The notes beneath the pieces were generated by a model. That model was not told the origin of the DNA and made no database searches. It was given only the letters and a program-made list of their open reading frames with translations. Of a stretch of DNA of 64,000 nucleotides, positions 51,700 through 61,260 are shown piece by piece; within the stretch, counting starts at the first letter, position 1; each line of letters starts with the position of its first letter. Position numbers and translations under genes: made by a program. Source of the DNA: Hyphomicrobiales bacterium (GTDB lineage: Bacteria > Pseudomonadota > Alphaproteobacteria > Rhizobiales > Beijerinckiaceae). Where the stretch lies: contig UCLR01000001.1 of the NCBI GenBank assembly GCA_900473415.1, positions 39,474-103,473 of the forward strand, written 5' to 3'.

Positions 51700-51870
51700 A
51701 CAGCTTTTAAGTATAAAGCAACTAGCGGGCACAGCCGCATCAACCGATTGCTCCGTCTCGCCTGCCCGTAGACACTGAACGGGACGGCGATCAAGCGGCT
51801 ACTCCTCGCATGCATGCCTCGCGTTTCGTTGCCCTGCGCGACTCTCGACGTCCAGCGACCGCCACCTCTC

Positions 51871-53871
51871 TCACGACGACAGGCCGATCGCACCGGCCGC
51901 CTTGCGGTAGCGTAGTTGCGTGTCCGCCTCGAACCTGAAGGTGCCCAGGAGATCGTCTACTCCATAGCCCGGCCGGAGCAGGCGTGTCCGAGCGGCGTGG
52001 CTGTGCGCCTCCTCCATCCGCCCGGCGAGCGCGAGGCAATGCGCGGCAAGCGCCACGATGTGGACATGGGCGTTCGGCCGCGCGGCTGCCATCCGGCTCC
52101 ATTCCGCCGCCTCAGCCAATGCACCTAGCCTGACAAGAGCCATGGCGCGCGTGCCGAGCATTCCGAACAACAGCGGATCATGCGGGCTCAGCAGGCGCGA
52201 ATGGTCTGAGGCCGAGAGGGCCGCCAGCGGATCGCCACCCTGGCAATGGACGAAGGACAGCGCATAGTGCCCCAGTGCGAAATTGGGGCTGAGGGCCACC
52301 GACCGCTCCAGCGAGGAAATAGCGCCCGCCTGATCGCCGACGAGCCATAGTGCGCGGCCCATCGACCAATGCGCCGCTGGGTTCTGCTCGTCGATCAGCA
52401 AACTCTGTGTCGCGCTCTCGATCGCCAGCCGCGCTTGCGCGCCGCATTCGCCCCATCGCTGGAAGGCCCTCTGCCAATGCGTGAAGGAAAGTCCTGCCTG
52501 CGCCCGCGAGAATGAAGGGTCGAGCCGCGCGGACAGGCTAAACAACGCCGCAGCGCGCTCGTTCTCTGCCGCCGTGAAGCGGTACATGTGCCAAAGTCCG
52601 CGATGATAGGCTTCCCATGCATCAAGCGACTCGGGTGGTTTCAGGACCGCGCGGCTGCGTTCCGCGGTCTCGATCTCCGACGCGACGGCGGAGACGATGC
52701 CGTTGCCGATCTCGTTGAGGATCGCGAGCTGATCGGATGAAAGAGCCTCGAAGTGGTCTGTCCAGACGATATGGCCGCTCGCGGCCTCGGCGACCTCGAC
52801 GGTCACGACCACGGCGTCCTTTCGCCGCTCCAGTAGTCCGGTGACGACATAGCGGACCCCAAGCCGCTCGCCGATTTCGCGATGGCCGAGCTGCTCGCGC
52901 GCCAGCGCGAAGACCGAGCCGCGCGCGATGACGAAGAGGCCGCGCAGCCGCGCGAGCCGGCTGATCACGTCATGCGTCAGGGCATGGCCGAGATCGCTCC
53001 CGCCCGGAACACCCGCTCCCCTCTCCTCGAACGGCATGATCGCCACCGAAGGCTGCGGTGGCTGGCCCGGAATATCGCGCGGATCGGGCCGCACAGGATC
53101 GCGGACCGTCGCGGCGACATCTCCTTTCAACTTCCTCCAGGCCGACGCGACCGCCGTGAAGTCGAAGCCCTCAGCCGCAAAGCTTCTCTCCGTTCGTTCG
53201 AGATGGCGGGCGCAGTCGTCGATCAGCCGGCGTTGATGGAGCTCGGCAAGGAAACGCGCATGGGCCGCAGTGTCGAAGGGGGCGGCCTCGACCCATTTCC
53301 CAGCAGCCGCCAGCCCCTCCGCCGTTCCCGCTTCGGCGCGCCGTGCCGCCTCGGCCAGCAAGTCGATATGAAGCGTGCGAAACCCGCTGCGGCGGCCTGC
53401 CAGCCAATGCTCGAATTCGACGCTGTCGGAAAGTTCCGTCCCCTCCAGGAAATCGGCGCTCGCCGCCTCGGCCAGCAAGAAAAACTCCGTATCGCCCAGC
53501 TGTACGAAGCCCAGCTTGGCCGCGACGAGCAGGCGGACGGCGTCGACGGAGCAATCCGCCAGATCGAGCATGACGCCGTCCTCTGATGCCCGCACTCGTT
53601 GCCGGCCGGGCTCGTCGAACAGGCTGCGCAGCTTGCTCAGGCACCATCGGAGCTCGCCGCGAGGATCGTCCGGCACCTGCCAGAGCAGCGCGCAGAGCCG
53701 CTCGCGAGAGACCGGGCGGTTGGCCAGGGCCAGATAGGCGATCAGCGCTCGCAGCTTGCGGGACGGAGGTAGCTGCAGAACGACGCCGGCGCGCAGGAGC
53801 CTCAACGGCCCGAGCAGCCTCAGCTCAAGGCCCGGCCCTGCATGTTCGGCCTCGGAACCCGGCGTTTCCAT
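51871..53871 (-). CDS. SARP-like transcriptional regulator with TolB-like and TPR regions
   Basis: A 666-residue protein. Residues about 15-105 form an OmpR/SARP-type winged helix (LELRLLGPLRLLRAGVVLQLPPSRKLRALIAYLALANRPVSRERLCALLW). A BTAD-like helical domain follows to about 265. PSVAIMPFEERGAGVPGGSDLGHALTHDVISRLARLRGLFVIARGS and LGVRYVVTGLLERR correspond to the TolB-like/adenylate-cyclase-associated domain. The C-terminal 230 residues are TPR repeats (AQAGLSFTHWQRAF; NPAAHWSMGRALWLVGDQAGAISSLERSVALSPNFALGHYALSFVH). It is divergent from the cysteine synthase-like gene, whose promoter it may control. No ligand is predicted. Confidence 0.85.
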   Translation of the reverse strand: METPGSEAEHAGPGLELRLLGPLRLLRAGVVLQLPPSRKLRALIAYLALANRPVSRERLCALLWQVPDDPRGELRWCLSKLRSLFDEPGRQRVRASEDGVMLDLADCSVDAVRLLVAAKLGFVQLGDTEFFLLAEAASADFLEGTELSDSVEFEHWLAGRRSGFRTLHIDLLAEAARRAEAGTAEGLAAAGKWVEAAPFDTAAHARFLAELHQRRLIDDCARHLERTERSFAAEGFDFTAVASAWRKLKGDVAATVRDPVRPDPRDIPGQPPQPSVAIMPFEERGAGVPGGSDLGHALTHDVISRLARLRGLFVIARGSVFALAREQLGHREIGERLGVRYVVTGLLERRKDAVVVTVEVAEAASGHIVWTDHFEALSSDQLAILNEIGNGIVSAVASEIETAERSRAVLKPPESLDAWEAYHRGLWHMYRFTAAENERAAALFSLSARLDPSFSRAQAGLSFTHWQRAFQRWGECGAQARLAIESATQSLLIDEQNPAAHWSMGRALWLVGDQAGAISSLERSVALSPNFALGHYALSFVHCQGGDPLAALSASDHSRLLSPHDPLLFGMLGTRAMALVRLGALAEAAEWSRMAAARPNAHVHIVALAAHCLALAGRMEEAHSHAARTRLLRPGYGVDDLLGTFRFEADTQLRYRKAAGAIGLSS

Positions 53872-53982
53872 GCGCGCTCCAACGCTCGCTCCAACGCGGA
53901 CTGCCTCAGGGCCATCCTAACATCCTCTGCACTTCCGCAAAGACAGCCACGCAAAACAACCGGGACAAGAAGGAGAGAGCCC

Positions 53983-55067
53983 ATGCTTGCCACCGATACG
54001 TCGAGGAAAACACAGGGCCGCGGACGGCTGTTCGACAGCATTCTCGACACGATCGGTGACACGCCTGCAGTCCGCATCAACAACCTCGGCGTCGATCACG
54101 CCACGATCTATGCGAAGGCCGAGTTCTTCAACCCGGCCGCTTCGGTGAAAGACAGGCTTGCCGTCGCCATCATCGAGGCAGCCGAGCGCAGCGGCGCACT
54201 GGAGCCGGGCCAGACAGTGGTCGAGGCCACGAGCGGCAATACGGGCATCGGGCTCGCCATGGTCTGCGCGCAGAAGGGCTATCCGCTCGTCGTCACGATG
54301 GCCGACAGCTTTTCGGTCGAGCGCCGCCGGTTGATGCGCATGCTGGGCGCCAAGGTCGTGTTGACACCGCGCGCGCAGAAGGGCTTCGGCATGTATCAGA
54401 AGGCCGTGGAGCTCGCGCAGCAGAACGGCTGGTTCCTGGCCCGTCAGTTCGAGACCAAGGCGAATGCGGCAATCCACGAGGCGACCACAGCTCGCGAGAT
54501 TCTCGGCGACTTCGCCGGCTCGCGCCTCGACTATTTCGTCACCGGCTATGGAACGGGCGGCACGGTCGTCGGCGTCTCCCGCGCGCTCCGGCGCGAGCGG
54601 CCTCAAACGAGAATCGTGCTGAGCGAACCGGCCAACGCCCAGCTCCTCGCCAGTGGCCATGGCCAGCAGCGCGACACGGACGGTGCGCCGGCTGCGAGCC
54701 ATCCCGCCTTCGAACCGCATCCGGTCCAGGGCTGGACGCCGGATTTCATCCCGAACGTGCTGCAGGAAGCGATCGACGAGCGCTACTATGACGAGCCCCG
54801 ATCGCCGGACCGAAGGCGATCGAATGGGCACGCGCATTGGCGCGGAAGGAAGGCATCTTCACCGGCATCTCCGGCGGCGCGAGCTTCGGCGTCGCCCGGC
54901 AGGTCGCGGAGAGCGCTCCGGCCGGCTCTGTGATCCTGTGCATGTTGCCGGACACCGGCGAGCGTTATCTTTCAACGCCGCTCTTCGAGACCATCCCTGC
55001 CGAGATGGACGAAGAGGAGTTGGCCCTGTCGCGTTCGACGCCCGGCTTCCAACTCGCCGCCGAATAG
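53983..55067 (+). pseudogene. PLP-dependent cysteine synthase-like protein, frameshifted
   Basis: The frame from ATG 53983 encodes LFDSILDTIGDTPAVRINNLG, the PLP-lysine motif AASVKDRLA, EATSGNTGIGLAMVCAQKGY and VTGYGTGGTVVGVSRALR, all typical of O-acetylserine sulfhydrylase A. After YYDE near 54797 the frame is lost. The continuation lies in the +2 frame from 54801: IAGPKAIEWARALARKEGIF, then TGISGGASFGVARQVAE and VILCMLPDTGERYLSTPLF to a TAG at 55067. A net loss of one base (or four) explains this; reconnected, the protein would be about 361 residues with normal C-terminal motifs. The family makes cysteine from O-acetylserine and sulfide. It may be a true pseudogene or a sequencing error. 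The neighbours are a divergent SARP-like regulator and an MFS transporter. Confidence 0.8.
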
Positions 55068-55215
55068 CGCTGGAGGGGCGGCCATGGATGCCGCCCCCTC
55101 GGCCACGCCTCGTGCCGGGCGGTGTCAATCCGGAGAGCGGGCCGGTTCGGACGCAGAACTCACAGGCATTCCGCCGTGATCATGCGTCGGCTCCGACAAC
55201 TGACGGGAGGCAAGA

Positions 55216-56436
55216 ATGACCGCGCTGACTTTGGAACGCTCTCGTCGTTGGCTCGTGGTCGGCTCCGCCGCCCTGATGCTGGCGCTCGTGATGGGCACGC
55301 TCGTCAATGGTCTAACAGCCTTCTTCATTCCGATCGAGGCCGCCGAAGGCTGGGGCCGCTCCGAGATCGCAGCCATCAACAGTCTGGGCCTGCTTGGCTT
55401 GGCAGTCGGCAGCGTGATTATGGGCTTTGTCTCGGATCGCATCGGCATCCGGTCGATCTGCCTGATCGCAGTCATTGTGATGGGCACCGCCCTTCTGCTG
55501 ACGGCGCAGGCGCAGGCGCTCTGGCAAATCTACCTCATCTTTTTTCTGGCAGGCGCCCTGAGCGGAGGAGCACTGTTCGCGCCGCTCTTCGCGACGGTCG
55601 GTAACTGGTTCCCCGGCATGGCGGGACTGGCGATTGGTATTGCAGCGGCCGGGCAGGCGGTCGGCCAGGGCGGGGTGCCTTTCCTGTCCGCTTTCCTCAT
55701 CGAACACATGGGCTGGCGCGGAGCAATGACGGCGTTGGGCATCACGATCCTGGCGGTGCTGCTCCCTTTGGCGGTGTTCATGCGCGAGGCGCCCCAGTCC
55801 ACAGCCCCGGTCGGCGCGGCGCAGGAGCCGCCCATCCCCACCGCCGTGGCCGTGCCTGTGCTCAGCGCGGCGGTCTTCTTCTGCTGTGCCTGCATGGCCC
55901 TGCCGCTCATGCATCTGATGCCGCTGATTCAAGGTTTCTGCATTCCAGCGACCGATGCGGGCGGCGTGATGTTAGCTATGCTGCTCGCCGCGATCCTCGG
56001 GCGCATTGCCTATGGAAAATTGTGCGACATGATCGGGCCGCTGCAGTCATGGGCGGTCGCCTCGTTCCTGCAGACGCTTGGCGTCCTGGCGTTCACGCAG
56101 TTCACGTCGCTGCAGGGATTTCGGACCTTCGGTCTGCTGTACGGCTTCGCCTATGCAGGCGTGATGACCAGTCTCCTGGTCTCGGCGCGCGCGTTGACAC
56201 CTGCGCGCGGCCGGGGCGCGCTCATGGGTATCATCCTGTCGTTCGCATGGCTTGGGCACGCCTTTGGAGGATATCAGGGCGCCGTCACGTTCGACTGGAC
56301 GGGAAGTTATGCGAACGGCTTCATGATCGGGTCCGCGGCCGGCGCCCTCAACCTTGTCCTTGTTGGCGTTCTTCTTCTGCTGGCCCGCCCGCCTGTCGAG
56401 CGGATGCCGCAGCTGGAGGAGGTTCCGAGGAGCTAG
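55216..56436 (+). CDS. Major facilitator superfamily transporter
   Basis: A 406-residue inner-membrane protein with 12 helices. Features include the loop 2-3 motif GLAVGSVIMGFVSDRIGIRSI, the N-terminal VVGSAALMLALVMGTLVNGLTAFFIPIEAAEGWGRSEIAAINSLGLLG and LLAAILGRIAYGKLCDMIGPLQ. It resembles the oxalate/formate-like and monocarboxylate-type MFS branch. ATG 55216 has a GGGAGG ribosome-binding site. It follows the cysteine synthase-like gene by about 150 bases and may be co-transcribed. The substrate is unknown. Confidence 0.88.
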   Translation: MTALTLERSRRWLVVGSAALMLALVMGTLVNGLTAFFIPIEAAEGWGRSEIAAINSLGLLGLAVGSVIMGFVSDRIGIRSICLIAVIVMGTALLLTAQAQALWQIYLIFFLAGALSGGALFAPLFATVGNWFPGMAGLAIGIAAAGQAVGQGGVPFLSAFLIEHMGWRGAMTALGITILAVLLPLAVFMREAPQSTAPVGAAQEPPIPTAVAVPVLSAAVFFCCACMALPLMHLMPLIQGFCIPATDAGGVMLAMLLAAILGRIAYGKLCDMIGPLQSWAVASFLQTLGVLAFTQFTSLQGFRTFGLLYGFAYAGVMTSLLVSARALTPARGRGALMGIILSFAWLGHAFGGYQGAVTFDWTGSYANGFMIGSAAGALNLVLVGVLLLLARPPVERMPQLEEVPRS

Positions 56437-56477
56437 GTCGCTCTATCAAAAGTGACGCATCTTCGTCGTCGCTTTCG

Positions 56478-56520
56478 AGAGTCCGCTTTCGGGCGGCGAT
56501 CCAATGTCCTCTCCTGGCGC
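56478..56520 (+). repeat. Bipartite intergenic repeat, copy 4
   Basis: GAGAGTCCGCTTTCGGGC and AATGTCCTCTCCTGGCGC with GTC cores at 56481 and 56506, 25 bases apart. It fills the short convergent gap between the MFS gene and the GH2 gene. Confidence 0.65.
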
Positions 56521-56563
56521 ATTTTGTCATGATCTCGGCATGAGACCCCAATTCCGTTCCCAG

Positions 56564-58345
56564 TTATGACAATCCCGGGGTGCCCCATTCGGCAAAGAGT
56601 TCCGCCAGCACAGCGAATGCCAATTTGCGGGTCGTCTTGTCCTCGGCGATCAGGCCTTTCCGGTTGAAGCCCTTCTGGAAGCCGGTCTGGCGACGCTCGG
56701 TCCGGAAATCGTAAAGCAGCCAGGCGGCGATCCCTGCGACATAGGGCTTCGCTGCCAAACGCGTGATCTGCTGGCGGTAGAATTCGGCTTGCCAATCCTC
56801 CGTGAACAGGACGCGGCCAGCGCCGCGGTGCCCCGGCAGCGCATCCGCTCCCGTTTCGGAGACAATCACCGGCTTGGTAGGGCTGGAATTCGCCAACAGG
56901 CGATCCAGCCCCGAGAAATTCGGCTCGTACCAGCCGAAGTATTCATTGAGACCGATGACGTCGAGATATTCGGCGAGCCTATCCTCGATGGTGAAGGTCT
57001 CGCGATTGATGAGACAGGCTGCGCCGACCAGTCGGCTGGAATCGGCGCGTCTCGCCGCCTGTGCGAGGCGCGACATGAAGGAGAGGCGCGCATCCGTGTC
57101 GGCATTCTCGTTGCCGATGCCCCAAAGGATCACGCTTGCGCGATTGACGTCGCGCATGATCAGCTCGCGCAGCTGGTTCTCGGCATCGGCGTAGGTATCC
57201 GGGTGATCGAATGCAATCGCCCAATAGACCGGGATTTCTGCCCAGAGCAGCAGGCCCATCTCGTCGGCGACGCGCGCGACATGTTCGTGATGAGGATAGT
57301 GGGACAGCCGCAGGAAATTGCCGCCGAGTTCCTTCACGTGGCGGAAGCGCCTGCGCACATCCTCTTCGGTCGAAACCTTGCCGAGCGCGAGGTCGTCCTC
57401 ATGCACGCAGACCCCCTTGAGCCGGATCGTCTCGCCGTTCACCAGGATATCCGTGCCGCGCGTTTCGATCGTGCGGAAGCCGATGCGCTCATTCACCTGA
57501 TCCGCGCCGCAGGCGAATTGAATGTCGTAGAGCCGAGGCGCATCGGGCGACCAGCGCTGTCCCGCGAAGGGCACCGTCGCCTCGCCGAGGCCACCGCACA
57601 CGGGAACGGACAGCGCCACGCCGAGCTCCGGGACGCTGACTTGCGCCGTAGTATCTTGAGCTTCCGATAGCTGGATCGAGAAGCGAACCTCCTGTCCTCC
57701 CGGCAGAAGCGCGGCCCGCGCCTCGCGGATGAACGTCGCTGGAAGGCGCAGCAGCGAGATCTCGCGATAGAGACCGCCATAGTTGAACCAGTCGATATGC
57801 TGCATCGGCACGCGGGTCGGGCAGCGCCGGTTCTCGACCATGATCTGCAGCCGATTGCGGCCGTCCTGCAATAATTCTGTCACGTCGAGGCTGAAGGGGG
57901 TGGAGCCACCGCGATGGCCGCCGACATAGCGACCGTTGACGAAAGCCATCGCTGCATAGTTGGCAGCGCCGACCGAGAGGATCACCCGTTCGCCGGCCGG
58001 GCCGCGCTGCCAATCGACATGACGCGTATACCAGCCCGCGCCTTCGAAATGGGTCCATTCCGGCTTCAGCAGGTTCCAGCAGGAGGGGACAGGAGTCGGT
58101 TCTCCCGCCTCGATCTCGTAGTCGCGGGGATGGGACCATTGCGAGGGCGGCGTCTCGTCGAGCGCGAACCATTTCTGCCGCAGGCCTTCGTCGAAGAGAT
58201 CCAGCGTCAGCAGCCAGTCGCCATCGAGCGAAACGACGGGCCGGCCGTTGACTGGCACGTAGGAGCCGGCGCCGACGAACCCGGCGACGTAAGGACGCGC
58301 ATAGTCCTCGTCGTGGAGATGGTGGAAGGGATCGTCAGCCGCCAT
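56564..58345 (-). CDS. Glycoside hydrolase family 2, beta-glucuronidase-like
   Basis: A 593-residue cytoplasmic GH2 enzyme. A jelly-roll sugar-binding domain (VVSLDGDWLLTLD; EGAGWYTRHVDW; NGRYVGGHRGGSTPFSLDVTELL) and an immunoglobulin-like domain precede a TIM barrel. Catalytic residues are Glu413 (LWGIGNEN) and Glu497 (VIVSETGAD). The NxK motif that binds the glucuronide carboxylate in E. coli GusA is present near residues 561-563 (GFNRKGLIAEDK), supporting beta-glucuronidase over beta-galactosidase. ATG 58345 overlaps the stop of the preceding gene in a TGATG arrangement. It is the last gene of the LacI-controlled ABC operon and probably hydrolyses imported glucuronides. Confidence 0.88.
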   Translation of the reverse strand: MAADDPFHHLHDEDYARPYVAGFVGAGSYVPVNGRPVVSLDGDWLLTLDLFDEGLRQKWFALDETPPSQWSHPRDYEIEAGEPTPVPSCWNLLKPEWTHFEGAGWYTRHVDWQRGPAGERVILSVGAANYAAMAFVNGRYVGGHRGGSTPFSLDVTELLQDGRNRLQIMVENRRCPTRVPMQHIDWFNYGGLYREISLLRLPATFIREARAALLPGGQEVRFSIQLSEAQDTTAQVSVPELGVALSVPVCGGLGEATVPFAGQRWSPDAPRLYDIQFACGADQVNERIGFRTIETRGTDILVNGETIRLKGVCVHEDDLALGKVSTEEDVRRRFRHVKELGGNFLRLSHYPHHEHVARVADEMGLLLWAEIPVYWAIAFDHPDTYADAENQLRELIMRDVNRASVILWGIGNENADTDARLSFMSRLAQAARRADSSRLVGAACLINRETFTIEDRLAEYLDVIGLNEYFGWYEPNFSGLDRLLANSSPTKPVIVSETGADALPGHRGAGRVLFTEDWQAEFYRQQITRLAAKPYVAGIAAWLLYDFRTERRQTGFQKGFNRKGLIAEDKTTRKLAFAVLAELFAEWGTPGLS

Positions 58346-59490
58346 CACCTTGCTCCGATCCGATAGCCAATGCCGATCATTCGGCGGAAACGCCAATCCC
58401 AGCGGCCGGGGAACAGCACGTCCGCGATCATCGCGATCGCGATCCAGCGGAACCAGGTCGCGAAGGTGTTGGAGAGGCCGTGCGGCTCCTCGTAGCCCTT
58501 CGTCCAGCCATCCTGCCGGCGGGTGCCGATCCGGACGTCGCAGAAGCCGCCATCGGCGTTCTGGTCGGCCAGCAGCGCATCGAGCAAGGTCGAGAGCCAG
58601 CGCCGGATGTCGTCGCGGCGGTGGTCGAGCAGGGCAAGGCCATGCACGAGGACATCGACCGCATCGACGTCGATGCAGGCGGAATCGACGCGCGGCGGCA
58701 GATAGAGAACGTAGTCGACGGAGCGGTCGAAGGCCGTCGGGACGCGGCCTTCGTGATACCAGATGTGGAAATTATGCATCGAGCCGGCGAAGGCGTGCAG
58801 CAGGCGGGTCGCGTCCGAGAGCTGGCCGACGCCCCAGAAGCCGGTCGTCGGCTCGCGATTGCGGTCATGCCAGCCATAGAGGATATCCAGCCCCGCATCG
58901 ACGCGGGCGCGCATCGCGGCATCGCCGTCCCGCCGCATGAGCAGGAAGAAGCTCGCCAGATTGACGATGTTGTTGCCTTCCTGCCAGGGGTCGTTGAGGT
59001 CCCGGTCGGCAAGCCAGGCCTTCAATGTCAGCGGATCGAGGAAGAGCTCCGCAAAAGCGAGGTTCGGCCGGCGGCCGGGCTCCAGCGCATCGATGGCGCC
59101 CAGCGTGTAGTTGGTGACGTGGAAGTCGATATAGCGCCAGGTCTCGTCGCGATCGGGCTTCTTGAACACGGCATCATCCGCCATGCCGGGCACGCGAACG
59201 ATACCGTCGGGGCGGCGGTGACCTTCGAGCCAGGCGACGAGCGCAACCTTCTCGTTCTCCGAGAAGTCCGCGAGCCCGCCGATCAGGTCGCGGCACATGA
59301 TGCCGTTATAGGTGCCGTAGAGACTGACGCCCGGCCAGCTTGTGGGGTCCTGCGCTGCCGAGACGCGCATGACGCCCCTTGGTGCTCCCGGCACCTGCAT
59401 CTCCGCGAGCCAGCCCAGCGAGCGTTGCCGCGCCGTCTCGATAGCGGCCACGCGGCTCGTTTCGGAAATCGCGTCGAACATCCGACTCAT
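58345..59490 (-). CDS. Unassigned alpha/alpha-toroid-like protein in glucuronide operon
   Basis: A 381-residue cytoplasmic protein without a firmly recognised family. Repeated helical hairpins (FHVTNYTLGAIDALEPG; GNNIVNLASFFLLMRRDGDAAMRARVDAGLDILYGWHD; CIDVDAVDVLVHGLALLDHR) and LLADQNADGGFCD, which resembles the QW motif, suggest an alpha/alpha toroid as in terpene cyclases, prenyltransferases and some glycosidases and lyases. Conserved-looking acidic and His residues (SMHNFHIWYHEGR; EEPHGLSN) could be catalytic. It overlaps the upstream permease gene by ATGA and the GH2 gene by TGATG, so its dose is tied to both. An accessory glycosidase, lyase or epimerase acting with the GH2 enzyme is a reasonable guess only. 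Confidence 0.7.
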   Translation of the reverse strand: MSRMFDAISETSRVAAIETARQRSLGWLAEMQVPGAPRGVMRVSAAQDPTSWPGVSLYGTYNGIMCRDLIGGLADFSENEKVALVAWLEGHRRPDGIVRVPGMADDAVFKKPDRDETWRYIDFHVTNYTLGAIDALEPGRRPNLAFAELFLDPLTLKAWLADRDLNDPWQEGNNIVNLASFFLLMRRDGDAAMRARVDAGLDILYGWHDRNREPTTGFWGVGQLSDATRLLHAFAGSMHNFHIWYHEGRVPTAFDRSVDYVLYLPPRVDSACIDVDAVDVLVHGLALLDHRRDDIRRWLSTLLDALLADQNADGGFCDVRIGTRRQDGWTKGYEEPHGLSNTFATWFRWIAIAMIADVLFPGRWDWRFRRMIGIGYRIGAR

Positions 59491-60341
59491 CCTTTTACGG
59501 CGCCTGCCGCCATGCCTTCCATCACCCGCTTCTGGGCGAGCAGGAAAAGCCCGGCCACCGGCAGGGTGGTGATGACGGCAAGCGCCATGATTCCCTGGAA
59601 ATTCGCGCCCAGCTCCGTGTTCATCGACAGCAGCGCCACCGGCAGCGTGTAGGTGTCCGGCGATTTCGAGATCACCAGCACGGGGAACCACTGGGCCCAG
59701 TTCAGCAGGAAGGTGATCAGCGCCACCGTCGCGGTGATCGAGGAGGCCATCGGCAGGACGATGCGGAAGAGGATCTGCGCCTCGTTGGCTCCGTCGATGA
59801 TCGCGGCCTCGATAACCTCGTGCGGGATCTTCCTGAAGAACTGCTCGAACAGGAAGAACTGGATTGGGCCGAGCGCGAGGAACAGGATGATGCCGGAATA
59901 AGAGCCGAGCAGCCCGAGCTTGAACATCACCAGATAAACCGGGATCACCAGCAGCATGTAGGGATACATGATGGTGACAAGGAAGCCGTAGCGCAGTGCG
60001 GTGAAGCCCGGCAGATGCGGCTTGCGCGTCAGCGCATAGGCGCCGAGCGCCGTGACGACGACGCTAAGCACGGTCGAGGCCGTGGTGATCGCGAGCGAGT
60101 TGGCGATGTAGCGCGCAAGCGGGACGCCGCCTATATTCGCGATCTCCGAGAAGATCGAGAAATCCAGCGCTTCCGGCAGAAGGCGCAGCGGGTCGTCCAT
60201 GATCGCCCGGGTCGAGCGGAACGCGCTGACCAGCATCCACCAGTATGGGTAGAGAAAGGCGAGCCCGACGAGCACGGCGAACACATAGGCCACGATCTGC
60301 AGCGGCCGGCTGACCCGCGTCATGTCGGCATCGGCGTTCAT
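59487..60341 (-). CDS. Sugar ABC transporter permease, MalG/AraQ-like
   Basis: A 284-residue permease of the carbohydrate type with six helices. It opens with LQIVAYVFAVLVGLAFLYPYWWMLVSAFRS, has the EAA-loop FEQFFRKIPHEVIEAAIIDGANEAQILFRIVLPMASS and ends LPVAGLFLLAQKRVMEGMAAGAVKG. It overlaps the preceding permease gene by ATGA and the toroid-protein gene by ATGA. Confidence 0.92.
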   Translation of the reverse strand: MNADADMTRVSRPLQIVAYVFAVLVGLAFLYPYWWMLVSAFRSTRAIMDDPLRLLPEALDFSIFSEIANIGGVPLARYIANSLAITTASTVLSVVVTALGAYALTRKPHLPGFTALRYGFLVTIMYPYMLLVIPVYLVMFKLGLLGSYSGIILFLALGPIQFFLFEQFFRKIPHEVIEAAIIDGANEAQILFRIVLPMASSITATVALITFLLNWAQWFPVLVISKSPDTYTLPVALLSMNTELGANFQGIMALAVITTLPVAGLFLLAQKRVMEGMAAGAVKG

Positions 60342-61228
60342 CGCCCGGCCTCCTTGTCGCCCATGCGATAGATGCTCAGCGAAATGCCGATCACGATCGC
60401 GAAGAGCACGCTCGCCATGGCCGTCGCCTCGCCGTAGCGGCCCTGATCGAAGAGCTGATAGGCGTAGTGGGTGACGAAGTTGGTCGCCTCGTTCGGCCCG
60501 CCCTTGGTCATGACAACTACGACCGTGAAGGTCTTCAGGAACTGGATCAGCGCGTAGACGGTGTTGATGATGAAGGCCGGCTTGAGCTGCGGCAGGATCA
60601 CGTAGCGCCAGCGCTGCCAGGTCGTGGCGCCGTCGACATGCGCCGCCTCTTCAAGCGCCCGGTCGCGGATGGCGAGATTGGCGTGGAAGATCAGCATGTA
60701 GAAGCCGGCATGATGCCAGAGTTCGGCGATCAGCAGCGAGATCGTCGCCGTCAGGCCGGTGGTCAGCCCGGCGAAGGCCGGCAGCCCGACGAGATCGAGC
60801 AACGCATTGATCGCGCCGAAGGAGCGATCGTAGAGCCAGCGCCAGACGACATAGCCGGCGATATCCGGCGTCACCACCGGCAGGAAGAGCGCGAGGCGCA
60901 GCAGAAGACCGCCGCGCCTGAGGAGCGGTGAATCGATCAGTACGGCCATGCCGAAGGCGAAGCCGACATTCGCGACGACCGCAGCGGCGGTATAGATGAA
61001 GGTGCGGGCCAGCGAGGCCAGGAAACCTGGATCGGCGAAGATCGCGGCGTAATTGGCGAAGCCGATATAGGTCGGATTAGGCCGCAACGCCGTCGCCGAG
61101 GCCGTGAACGACACCGCAATCGACAGGACGATGGGCCAGACGCCGAACAGGATCGTCAGCGCCGCGAAGGGTAGGACGAAGAGATAGAAGATCCGGTTAT
61201 GCCAGACCGTTTCAAGGGTCGTGGTCAT
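60338..61228 (-). CDS. Sugar ABC transporter permease, MalF/UgpA-like
   Basis: A 296-residue permease from ATG 61228, with an AAGGG ribosome-binding site. It opens WHNRIFYLFVLPFAALTILFGVWPIVLSIAVSF and has the EAA loop RDRALEEAAHVDGATTWQRWRYVILPQLKP. It pairs with the MalG-like permease. No ATPase gene is in the operon, so a shared MsmX/UgpC-like ATPase from elsewhere is probably used. Confidence 0.92.
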   Translation of the reverse strand: MTTTLETVWHNRIFYLFVLPFAALTILFGVWPIVLSIAVSFTASATALRPNPTYIGFANYAAIFADPGFLASLARTFIYTAAAVVANVGFAFGMAVLIDSPLLRRGGLLLRLALFLPVVTPDIAGYVVWRWLYDRSFGAINALLDLVGLPAFAGLTTGLTATISLLIAELWHHAGFYMLIFHANLAIRDRALEEAAHVDGATTWQRWRYVILPQLKPAFIINTVYALIQFLKTFTVVVVMTKGGPNEATNFVTHYAYQLFDQGRYGEATAMASVLFAIVIGISLSIYRMGDKEAGR

Positions 61229-61260
61229 TCGTTCTGCCCTTATCAAGGAGACGCTTGCAG

